Shown here one piece after another: positions 1-9,984 of a stretch of 64,000 nucleotides of DNA; the first letter of the stretch is position 1, and each line of letters opens with the position of its first letter. The notes beneath the pieces were generated by a model, which searched no databases, had not been told where the DNA came from, and was given only the letters and a program-made list of their open reading frames with translations. Location: the NCBI GenBank assembly GCA_947311845.1, contig CAMZMU010000062.1, positions 52,077,365 to 52,141,364 of the forward strand. Reading direction: 5' to 3'. Both the position numbers and the translations under genes were made by a program. Source of the DNA: Poa pratensis (taxonomy: Eukaryota; Streptophyta; Magnoliopsida; Poales; Poaceae).

Positions 1-1636
1 ACACTTTATCGCATAAACTTGGAGCGTCGTTTTTTTTGTTTTTGTTTGAGTCTTGAGAGACCACCACACTATCAATTATATATGAGAGAGCTACTGGAAA
101 TATGGGTTGAAATATGTTGGATGCTTTTATAAGATTGGGAAAAGGGATGTTTGACTTGATTTTTAATGATACATATAGTTGCATGATTCATGAGCTTGTT
201 TATGAGTAATAGTTTGCAAATTCTTTTTGTAGAGCTATCACTTATTCATGTTTTGGTGCTGATTGTTATTTTACTTGGTTTAACATGGATTAGTTAGTTC
301 TATGGACACTCATGCATGCATCTAGATGGTCAACTTTCTCCCTTTTGCTAGCCCAAAAACTCCAACAAGCAAAAACTTGTTTCCAACACCTTCAACCAAA
401 GTTATTCCAGTGAGTCCACCATATCTACCTATTGGCTTTATGCTATTCCGAGTATGTTTAACATGTTGTTTGTGTTATCTTACCTCTGAATGAAAATGTT
501 TATGTTATTGATTGCAATGGAAAATTGGTTATATAGCTCTCACGAACTTGATGCACAATGTTCTTTTATTTGCATAATAAAACTTGACCCATTGTGATTA
601 AGATTATGATGTTTGTGGCTTGATGAATGTTTTGGGTTGGAAGTTAGCCCATATGTGCTGTCACATGGCAAGCTTTCAACACGCTCTTCATCTCATTTAG
701 TTGATATCATGTGCTTTTGTCTATGGATGCTTATCATGTTGAAATAAATGTGGAAATAGAGTGAGTTTAAATGAGTTTGTGTAAATGGTTAGAGAGACGC
801 CTGGGCCGCTAATCTAAGCCATGCATCATTCATGGTGGAAATTTACTTACATACTATGGTGAACCTTCTGTGATACACCTTGCAATAAAAAACTATTCCA
901 AATGGTAAATAAAAAGGGTGTTGAGATTGTTCATTTTGTTTGTTTGTCTTGTCATTTTGATATGGGCTTGTTCCATATCTTGGGACAAGAGGTACCCCAG
1001 TTGACGCTCTTGATGATACTATTATGCTTACAATGATATTTAATTGAACTTGCTTTGTTTCCCAAGTTGAGTAACACATGGTGTAAGTACTTGTATTCAA
1101 GGGGCATGAGACATTCAACCCATTCTTTATCAAGCACACTACTCATATTTGCTTTCACTTTAACCTTAATCATTCAAGATGCTATGATAGGGGCAATGAG
1201 AGCTTGACACCAATGAATACCTTATTGCAATCATTAACTTAAGTAGAAGAGTTTGGAAGTTGGATGAAACTTATGCATGCTTTACCTCTACTCACATATA
1301 CATCTTTCCAAAGTGTACACCTATCATATTCAGATTTTCATCTACACTCTATGACCATTGTAGGATGTTCTACTTATCATTATGCATACATGTGTTCCAT
1401 ATTACTTGCTACCATGTTACACTTTGTGAACTATCAATGAACATCCTTGTCTTGAATACTTGATATCACTTCATAAACTATTTGCATATTGCTACTCCTT
1501 TGAAGAATGAATCATTTGACTATATGTAGCAATAGTAATCATCTTTGATATCCATTGTTAAGTATTAAATTGCAAAGTCCATGTTAGTTTTATCATCTTC
1601 ATACTCGAGGACGAGCATGGATTAAGCTTGGGGATT
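1..1636 (+). mobile_element. Interior 3' part of a pol-less Gypsy LTR element
   Basis: This stretch has no credible gene. It matches, in opposite orientation, the 27606-29330 interior of the complete Gypsy element further right (for example the shared blocks around 780-840, 960-1140 and 1600-1634). It ends in a polypurine tract (AAGCTTGGGGA, 1624-1634) preceded by the shared CTCGAGGACGAG motif, which is the usual end of the interior just before the 3' LTR. The 5' part lies outside the window. The small open frames at 843-1173 and 1260-1463 lie in this non-coding sequence and are not supported as genes. Confidence 0.75.
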
Positions 1637-3266
1637 ACAATCATATTTGCATCATATAAGGGTTATATCAATGTTTTATAATGATTTTTGGGAATATTCA
1701 TTTATTTCATATTTTTATAGAATTAACCCTGCACAGGCAGAAAACCCCGTTTTCTTATTTTAGTGTTTCAGGGACCCAAACGTCAACGAAATCACCTGGA
1801 AATTTACCGGCATCAATATTTGGAAGGAAGATGACCTGTGGGCGAAAGAAGCGAACAAGCGGAGGCCCGAGGCCCAAACGGGGGTGGCCCACGCGGCCAG
1901 GTACTGTGGCCGCGTGGGGCCCACTCGTTTGGCCCTCGTGGCTCCGTTGCCGTCGATCTTCGCTCCACCGACATAGTCTTGACTTAAAAACGCCTATAAA
2001 AAAGGTCCCCCGACGTTCTCTGGAAGGAGCGCCGCACAAACACAGAAACACCGAAACGGAGATCAGGAGCTGCAGATTGGAGGGGGAAAACTCCGGCGGG
2101 GCGCTGCCGGCGTGGTCTCCATCTTCTCCATCGACTTCTCCACCGTCTCCATGATGAAGAGGGAGTAGTCCACCTCTGGACTATGGGTTTGTGGAAGTAA
2201 CTTATGTATCTCTCCTCTCTTGAGCTTCACTAATTAGCACCGTATGAGCTGCTGAACATGATTACGGTCACCGTTGTAATACCTTTGTGGTGGATCTTTA
2301 TGAGTTAATATATGTTTGAGATTGCAATGTTTGTTTCAGTTATGAGTATAGATGCATATTATGTACCCCGTTCTTGTCTACTTGTTTTGATCAAGCATGT
2401 TTATGAGAGCGTGTGTGGGGGAACGTGTGCATTAGTTGGAGTAACGGGGGGTGGCTAGTGCAGTGAACATGAGAGAAAGTTCTGCGATCCACTTTGGTAT
2501 CTTTACCTTACTTTGTTGCCTCACTAGGGATAAACTAAAATACCATGCTACCGGGGATGTGGGCGTGACCATTGCCACTACTCCATGACTAGATCTAGCA
2601 TGTTCTTATTTTCACTTCATGTCATGATACTTAATGCTATACTCTGAGTTATCTTAATTAATGAGGTGTTATGATTTAGTTCGCATCTTGGTGGAGTATA
2701 AGAGATGTTAATAACCAAATGATCTCTATGTTAGGACGTGATGCCCATATATTTAAGTAACTTGTTATCAAACCCTATGTTGCAATCTCATATGTTAACT
2801 TTGTGTGTTCCATTGTCTACCACTTTATAAAGAGAGAGTGCATTTGTGAAACCATGAACCCCAGTCCATTTTTAATCATAAGAAACACATTTCCAACACC
2901 GTATACCACTTTTCTATTTTCAGCCATCATTAAATCCGAAAATACAAAAATATTTTTTATCTTGCATACATCATTCAAAAACCCAAAAATATCATTTATC
3001 ATTGCATCCACCATCATTGCATATTTATTTCTTGTTTGCATTGCATAACTATCCTGATATCATTCTTACACCTTGTGCTTGATAACCACAAGTGAGGTTG
3101 AGGACCAAAACATCTAACCTTATTTTGTAGGTAACCAAAAGAAGGATAAGAAGATAAATCTACCACTTCAGATTCCCCGAGAGTTCGATATTAAACCCTC
3201 GAGTCACCCCTCGTGGGGAAAACTGTCTTCCACTTACTATACACTCTGCACTTGGAGTCTCAACCT
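1637..3266 (+). mobile_element. 3' LTR of the pol-less Gypsy element
   Basis: Shared blocks with the LTRs at 26087-27605 and 31980-33495 (TTTGCATCATATAAGGGTT, then GAATTAACCCTGCA and AGAAAACCCC) show this is a related LTR in plus orientation. The first roughly 60 bases of the LTR, including the TGATG terminus, are missing after the polypurine tract. A TATA-like box (TATAAAAAA, 1995-2003) would be the LTR promoter. The 3' limit is placed at CTGCACTTGGAGTCTCAA because the other LTRs end with a very similar CTGCACTTGGGAGTCA; this limit is approximate. Confidence 0.6.
1995..2003 (+). promoter_or_regulatory. LTR TATA box
   Basis: TATAAAAAA lies in a GC-rich part of the LTR, in the same relative position as the TATA-like boxes of the related LTRs. 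It is the likely promoter for retroelement RNA. No evidence of current activity can be read from the sequence. Confidence 0.45.
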
Positions 3267-3316
3267 AATCCCGTTTATTTTTGCAGGTATCAAAGCCTTG
3301 CTCTTCGGGACCATCA

Positions 3317-3588
3317 ATGACCTCAATGTTTCGTCTGAACGTTGAACGCAGGCTCGCAGCTCCTCGAACGTTTTTGGGCGCTCACATAGAGGCTCGAAGT
3401 TTTTGATGAAGTCATTACGGAAGTGATCCCACGAGTCGTATGTTGATGGAGGCTCGAAGCTTTGAGCCAGTCGTGGGATCACTTCCGTAATGACTTCATC
3501 AAAAACTTCGAGCCTCTATGTGAGCGCCCAAAAACGTTCGAGGAGCTGCGAGCCTGCGTTCAACGTTCAGACGAAACATTGAGGTCAT
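3317..3588. repeat. 118-bp inverted repeat (fold-back of gag)
   Basis: Bases 3317-3434 are the reverse complement of 3471-3588, with a 36-bp spacer at 3435-3470 that itself holds a near-palindrome around AAGCTT. Both arms encode the same gag segment (WDHFRNDFIKNFEP...). The left, inverted arm also keeps a few upstream gag residues (FEPPSTYDS) that the right arm lacks. The normal 5' part of the Tat element (5' LTR, primer site, start of gag) is absent to the left. This looks like a break repaired by fold-back copying. Confidence 0.9.
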
Positions 3589-5024
3589 ACATCAGACGAT
3601 GGACTGAGATACGTAACTCAGTCGGAGTAATTTCAGAAGATATGGCCATGGACGCTTTCATAATGGGACTCGCCAGGCGGGACCTCAAAGAAGCACTTGG
3701 TCGCAAAAAGCCAACCTCTCTGGCTAACCTCTTGATGACCGCGACTGAGTGGGCAGACGGAGAACATATGGCGCGCACCACACGCGGGTCCTCACCCTGT
3801 GACAATCATGAAAGCGGCAGTCGAAGCCGCAGAGACTCGTACAGAGATGACCGAAGGCACAAGCGTTCAAAACGTCACTACGACGACGACAGACCCGAGT
3901 TCATGGCGGCTGGGTTCTCCACGCCCCGCAACGACCAAGACAGAAGCGACCAACGGTCAGAAGATCGGCGAGACAGTCGAGATGATCGGCGGGACAGTCG
4001 AGATGATCGACGGGACAGTCGAGACTGCGGCCAACGCAGTGATAGCTACAAGAGGAAGGACTGGCGCAAGTCACGATCATTCGAAGAAAAGATGGATGCT
4101 GATTGCATATTCCACCTGTACAAGGGGGACGACGGAAAACTGCGCTCCAATCACTCGATGAGAAACTGCAGGGAGTTCGACCAAATGGCGACTGATTACG
4201 TAAATCTCAGAAAGGCAGCTGCCACACAAGCACCCGCACCTGTGCCTCAGCCAAATAATATGCCTGTGCTAATGGCACCACCTCCACCACCACAGCCTGC
4301 CGCAGGCGGAAATCTCGCAGGTGCCATACAACACATACCTCGGGTGGACGAACCACAGTACCCTCCGCCCCAAGGGCAGATGTACATGATACAGAAAGGT
4401 CGCCCTTCCAACAGGGAGCAAAAACTTCGCACTCGACAAGTAAACATGGCGGTCATGTCGCCTCCCGCTGTAACTGAATTCTTGAAGGGTTCTGAAACCG
4501 CAATAAGCTTCAGCAGAGAGGACCACCCTCCGTCGGTTGTTCGTCCGGGGCACTCTGCTCTGGTACTCGACACGCAAATTGGAGGCTATGCCATGTCCAA
4601 GGTATTCATGGACGGTGGCAGTGGCATAAACATCATCTTCGCAGATACGCTCCGCAAAATGAACAGGTCAGTCGAAAACCTGCCAAGGTCCTCAAATACC
4701 TTTCAGGGTATCGTCCCAGGCAAAGCAATGAGCCCAGAAGGCACCATACAACTCGACGTAACGTTTGGGGACAAGAACCACTTCAGGACAGAATCGATTA
4801 AGTTCGAAGTTGTCGACTGGAAGTCACAATACCATGCTATACTTGGACGCCCGACGTTCGCTCGATTCATGGCGGTGCCACATTACGCATACCTCCAGCT
4901 GAAGATGCCTGGACCAAAAGGAGTAATCACAGTCAAGGGAACTTCCAAAAGTCTGACTCTTGCGACCAAGAATTCAGCAAAATCTCTGAGATGTTTGGCA
5001 TGGAAGCAACACTCGCTGATCTAG
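3462..5024 (+). pseudogene. Gypsy gag and aspartic protease (5'-truncated)
   Basis: An open frame of 520 codons begins inside the fold-back, so the true gag start is lost. Residues 1 to about 105 match the retrotransposon gag capsid region (WDHFRNDFIKNFEP, MGLARRDLK). A strongly basic/acidic stretch near residues 115-205 contains an RDD-RRDS repeat encoded by three copies of a 21-bp unit around 3970-4025. A Tat-type zinc-knuckle-like Cys-x2-His...His-x4-Cys follows (CIFH...HSMRNC), then a proline-rich linker. The protease domain has the active-site motif FMDGGSGIN and the later ILGRPTF motif. The frame is lost near 4970-4985, just before reverse transcriptase, so this is a broken polyprotein. 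Confidence 0.85.
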
Positions 5025-8000
5025 CAGTCGACAGAGCATTCAATGCCACCAATGACACAAGATCGCATCAGGTGCACCCGACTGACCCGACCAAGACAGT
5101 CAATGTCTCGTCGAGTCTGCCTATCGCATAGGAAAGCGCGCTCGTCGAATTCCTCCGTGAGAACTGGGATATATTTGCATGGTGTCCAGCCGACATGCCA
5201 GGTATTCCCAGGGAATTCGCCGAGCACTCTCTCCAATTGTTTCCAGATGCTAAACCAGTCAAGCAAACAATGCGCCGCATATCCGGCCCAAAAAGAACCG
5301 CAGTCGAAGCCGAAGTCGACAGGCTACTCGCAGCAGGTTTCATTAGAGAAATCAAGAAATCACAATGGGTGGCCAACCCCGTACTCGTAGAGAAGAAGCA
5401 CACAGATATCCTTCGGATGTGCGTAGATTTTACAGCACTCAATAAGTGCTGTCCAAAGGATCACTTTCCACTACCTCGAATCGACCAGATCGTCGACTCC
5501 ACCGCCGGGTGCGCTCGCTTGTCCTTCCTGGATGCTTACTCGGGTTACCACCAGATAAGGATGAAGGAAGAGGATGAAGAGAAAACGGCGTTCATAACCC
5601 CACTCGGGGTCTACTGCTACACCACAATGCCTTTCGGGCTCAAGAACGCAGGCGCAACCTACCAGCGCATGATGCAAGATTGCCTCAAGAAGCAAATTGG
5701 GCGAAACGTCCAGGTCTATGTAGATGACATCGTCATCACAACAAGGAGGAAAACACACTACTCGATGACTTGCGAGAGACGTTCGCAAACCTCAAACGCT
5801 TCCACATCAAGCTCAACCCGAAGAAGTGCACGTTCGGCGTGCCAGCCGGGCAACTCCTCGGGTATCTAGTCTCAGCTCGAGGAATCGAGGCGGACCCGGA
5901 GAAAATACAGGCCATCTTGACGATGCAAAGGCCTTCAAAGCTCCATGACGTGCAAAAATTGGCGGGTCGAGTAGCAGCACTCAGTCGATTCATCAGCAAG
6001 CTAGGCGAAAAAGCACTCCCGTTCTATCGACTGATGAAGAAAGCAGACAAATTCGAGTGGACCAGAAGCCGAAGCAGCCTTCACGGACCTCAAGCGAGTC
6101 CTCACAAGCCCTCCAATCCTCGTCGCACCAAGGGAACGCGAGCCACTGTACCTATATGTCTCTGCAACTAACAGGGTGGTAAGCACCGTACTGGTAGTCG
6201 AACGAAGGGAGGAGGGACACACCCAAAGCATACAACGTCCAGTCTATTACTTGAGTGAAGTGCTCTCCATATCAAAGCAGCGGTACCCGCACTATCAAAA
6301 GCTGGCCTACGCCGTGTTCATGTCCTCAAGGAAGCTGACGCATTACTTCTCCGAGCACCCGATCACTGTAATCAGCACCTCAGGGATCGGGGACATCCTC
6401 ACAAACCCCAACGCAACTGGGCGAGTCGCAAAATGGCTCATCGAGCTAGCACCGCGAGACATCAAGTATGATTACCCGAAGGCCATCAAAGCACAAGTTT
6501 TACCTGACTTCCACACCGAGTGGATTGAAGCTCAGCTCCCAGGAGCGCCAGATGTGTCCAACTCATGGACTATGTACTTCGACGGCTCAAAGAAAAACGA
6601 AGGCGCAGGCGCAGGTGTCATCCTCATATCACCAAAAGGCGACAAGCTCCGCTACATCCTGCAAATGGGGTTCGAGTTCCCATCAATAACGAAGCGGAGT
6701 ATGAGGCCTGATCCATGGCATGAGGATGGCCAAAGCCCTCGGGTGCACTCGACTGATGATCTACGGTGACTCGAATCTTGTGGTGCAGCAAACAATGAAG
6801 GCCTGCGATGCAATCGCAGATAATATGATCGCCTACCGTGACCTGTACAACATCATGGAGGGCAGCTTCGAAGGCTGCGAGTTGCGGCACATAGGGCGTG
6901 AGAGCAATGAAGAAGCAGATAAGCTAGCCAACATTGGCGCGACCAAAGCACCAGTTCCACCTGGTGTCTTCTTCGAGCGCATCGAGCACAGGTCCATCAA
7001 GAAAAAACGAGCAACTCCTACATCAGCTGCAGCAGCCAAGAGCAAAGCACCTAGCACAGAGGACCCGCCAGTCGAGGTACTCCTCATCGAGCCAACTTGG
7101 ACTCAGCCTTTCCTCGCATACATACTCCGCGGCGAGGTACCTGAAGACATAACAGAGTCAAGACGCGTCACTCGACGATCTAAAGCATACACTGTCATCA
7201 ACGGTGAACTGTACAAACGCAGCATATCAGGTATGTTCCAACGTTGCATAGCATTTGAAGATGGCCAAGCCATCCTTCGTGATATTCATGCAGGTACTTG
7301 CGGGCACCATGCCAGCAGTCGATCACTCGTAGCCAAAGCCTTTCGCGCAGGCTTCTACTGGCCCACAGCACTCAAAGACGCGGAGGACATAGTCAAAAGG
7401 TGCATCGGCTGTCAAAAATTCGCCACAAAGCCGCACGCACCCGCATCGGCGTTGAAGACAATACCATTGGCCTGGCCCTTCGCCCAGTGGGGGCTCGATA
7501 TGGTTGGGCCACTCAAAAAATCCTCCCATGGAGGGCATACTCACCTTCTGGTGGCAGTCGACAAGTTCACCAAGTGGATTGAAGCAGTCCCTATCACAAG
7601 TTCGACTGCCACTACAGCAGTCAATTTCATAAAATCCATCATATACCGCTTTGGTGTGCCAAGTAGCATCATCACTGATAACGGTACAAACTTCACGGCT
7701 GAAGAATTCCGAACTTTCTGCAAAGAGCAAGATATCACGCTCAACTATGCATCCGTGGCACACCCGCAGTCAAATGGCCAAGTCGAAAAAGCCAATGGGC
7801 TTGTGACGAGTGGAATCAAGAAACGCCTCCTGGTCCCACTCAAAAGAGCAGCGGGTGCTTGGGTCGAAGAACTTCCATCTGTGCTATGGAGCTTACGCAC
7901 AACTCCCAATGCCTCAACACAATTTACCCCATTCTTCATGGTCTACGGCGCAGAGGCAATCCTGCCATCAGACGTAAGGTTCAATGCACCAAGAGTCGAA

Positions 8001-8333
8001 GCATACAACGAAGAAGATGCAGATGAAGCACTCGAAGATGCAGTCGACTTGCTCGAAGAAGCACGCAACACGGCGCTAGCACGCACAGCTGTCTACCAGC
8101 AAGATCTACGCAACTATCACAGCCGTCGACTGCGTACCAGGTCCTTCGAGGTTGGTGACCTGGTGCTTCGACTGAAGCAAAAGAAGGTGCACAAACTTGC
8201 TTCGCCATGGGAGGGACCTTTTATCATCACCGAGGTCATTGGCGGTGGAGCGTACAGACTGAAGCACGCGAAGACAGGCGAACTCTCACATAATCCTTGG
8301 AACGTTGCGCAGCTGCGCCGTTTCTATGCTTAG
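5025..8333 (+). pseudogene. Gypsy pol: reverse transcriptase, RNase H, integrase (frameshifted)
   Basis: The reverse transcriptase spans about 5190-5900, with MPFGLKNAGATYQ and the catalytic YVDD box. RNase H runs from about 6560 to 6950, with YFDGS, IYGDSN and NEEADKLAN. Integrase lies in 7150-8333: the zinc-binding His-His-Cys-Cys (GHHASS...CIGCQ), then the catalytic Asp (WGLDMVG), Asp (ITDNGTNF) and Glu (SNGQVEKANG). Breaks: a TAG stop at 5129-5131, and frame changes near 5750, 6058 and 6695. From 6720 to 8333 the frame is continuous for 537 codons, covering the end of RNase H and all of integrase. Enzyme activity from this copy is not expected because of the breaks. Confidence 0.85.
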
Positions 8334-8970
8334 GTTGCTCAGTCGCATAATGTAATAGGCACATATGTCGGATGGCTGCAGGTTTCAGACGCGCTCTTTT
8401 CCTTACCAGGGTACCTAAGGGGACTGGAAGGTTTTTAATGAGGCGGCCTGCAGCTTAACATTCAAAAAATGGAATATAATCAATGATTCCTCATATTTCT
8501 TCCTGCTTACTACTCGCATAACTTGTTCTCACAAAATTAGCCTCACCCGAGTACTCGGGGGCTGCGCTATCTCAAAAGCATGAGCTTCCGCTCCTTCACA
8601 ACATAATACCCCAGCCGCACTCGAATACTCGGGGGCTGGGTCATAAAAATCATACATCAACAAAAAGTTGCTCAACCCCACTCAATTATTCGGGAGTTGA
8701 GCTTAAAAGCATAAGTTGAAGCTTCAAGTACTGCAAAAATTCACAGCCTTACATGAATACTCGGGGGCTGTGCAATTTATGTTTTATACTCTAAAGTATT
8801 TCTATCAACCTCACTCGAATGCACGGGGGCTGGATAGTCATAATTTTACAACAAGTAGCTTCATACACCCCACTCAACAGGCTCGGGGGCTGCGGAGATA
8901 CGAATCCTTAGTTCATAAATACTCACAAGTGTTGCGTTTTACACTCTGGGGTCACCCCCCATACACATAA
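8334..8970 (+). repeat. Array of polypurine-tract-like motifs after pol
   Basis: No gene is seen here. The motif CTCGGGGGCTG recurs at about 8554, 8628, 8760, 8820 (variant CACGGGGGCTG) and 8882, often preceded by CACTCGAATA or similar, with a weaker form near 8688. It is almost the same as the functional-looking polypurine tract that abuts the 3' LTR (CTCGGGGGCTAC, 13854-13865). Spacing is about 60-130 bases, so this is a degenerate tandem array. Confidence 0.75.
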
Positions 8971-8971
8971 C

Positions 8972-9802
8972 CTATTCAACAGGTTCTTCCTTGGGCTCGG
9001 TCCACTTTTCCTCCTTCAGCACACGATGGATTAAGACCAATGCGTCCACCCGTGTCTCTTGGTAGTGCTCCTCCATTGGCACAGGACCACCACCTGGCAT
9101 GGGTGCGGGTCCCATCGCAATCCTTTTAAAATCAAGATGCGGAAGGTGCGATCGCACAAAGGCAAGAGCAACATTAGCCCCGCTAATCAGTTGCTCGCGT
9201 ACAAACTTCTTGATCGCCTTGCCTTTTCGAAATTTCTTCAGCAATGCAGCAAGGCTCTGTGGTTGCTCATTCAAAGGAAACAAAGTTTCGTGGACTCGAA
9301 ATAAAGCCAACCTGCAAGTCTCCAGTCGAATGGCAGTTCGCCATGCCCGGTCCAGAAGCCTTACCAAAGTGGCGCTCCTCGCCCTGTCTGACCAAAAGGG
9401 GTGGGCAGAGTACTCAGTACTACTCGCATGACCGTCGAGTCGATCCTGTATCCGTGCCTCCTCCTTTATCGGGTCAGAGCAAACACCTGCGCAAAAACAA
9501 AGGGCTCATCATCGCCCAGTCGAGTCATCTCGCGAAGAACAGATCTCGATGATCCAAAAATAGCTTACATTCGAGTTGCAGATTTACTCTCTCCAACTCC
9601 TCAAGCAAAAAAGTCTCTCGCTCTGTAGCAGGGGATGGCCTCGACTGCAGCTCTGCATATGCCTCTCGCATTTCCCTCAGCTCGTCGCTCACCTTCGAAA
9701 GCTTTTGCTGAAGGTAGTCCATAATTTTCTGGTCATTCACACTTCGCGACTTCGAAGAACCACCCACAACAGGGCCAGTCGATGCTTTAGAGGCTCGGTT
9801 CT
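8972..9802 (-). CDS. Short antisense gene of the Tat element (second C-terminal module)
   Basis: On the minus strand, an exon-like block at 9767-9525 encodes a charged coiled-coil-like segment (QQKLSKVSDELREMREAYAEL). A second block at 9367-8972 ends with a stop after EPKEEPVE. The second block resembles the C-terminal exon of the longer antisense gene next to it: REQLISGANVALAFV here against REQMVSGAQTTFLML there. It is either a separate small antisense gene or extra terminal exons of the longer one. Splice sites joining the two blocks were not resolved. The function of such antisense retrotransposon proteins is not established. Confidence 0.45.
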
Positions 9803-9984
9803 ACAGTCAGAATAATTAAGGGCATAAGGAAGCATGAAGAGCTCAAGCAAAAGGCTCGGGGGCTGAGCCTCCCGATTACTGAAGTTCATATTTCATAAAA
9901 AGACAGATACGATGTCTGATAATTTACATATAGCAAAAGCAAAATGACGAAATCCCTAGACCTAGTCAACAAAGGGATCACTCG

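Noticed and set aside
3237..3482. Minus-strand 81-codon frame with gag-like residues
   Set aside because: It is the inverted arm of the fold-back repeat, not a separate gene.
8540..8895. Evenly spaced motif array that could be mistaken for a CRISPR-like repeat
   Set aside because: Spacing is irregular, motifs are only about 11 bases and degenerate, and the context is a plant retrotransposon.
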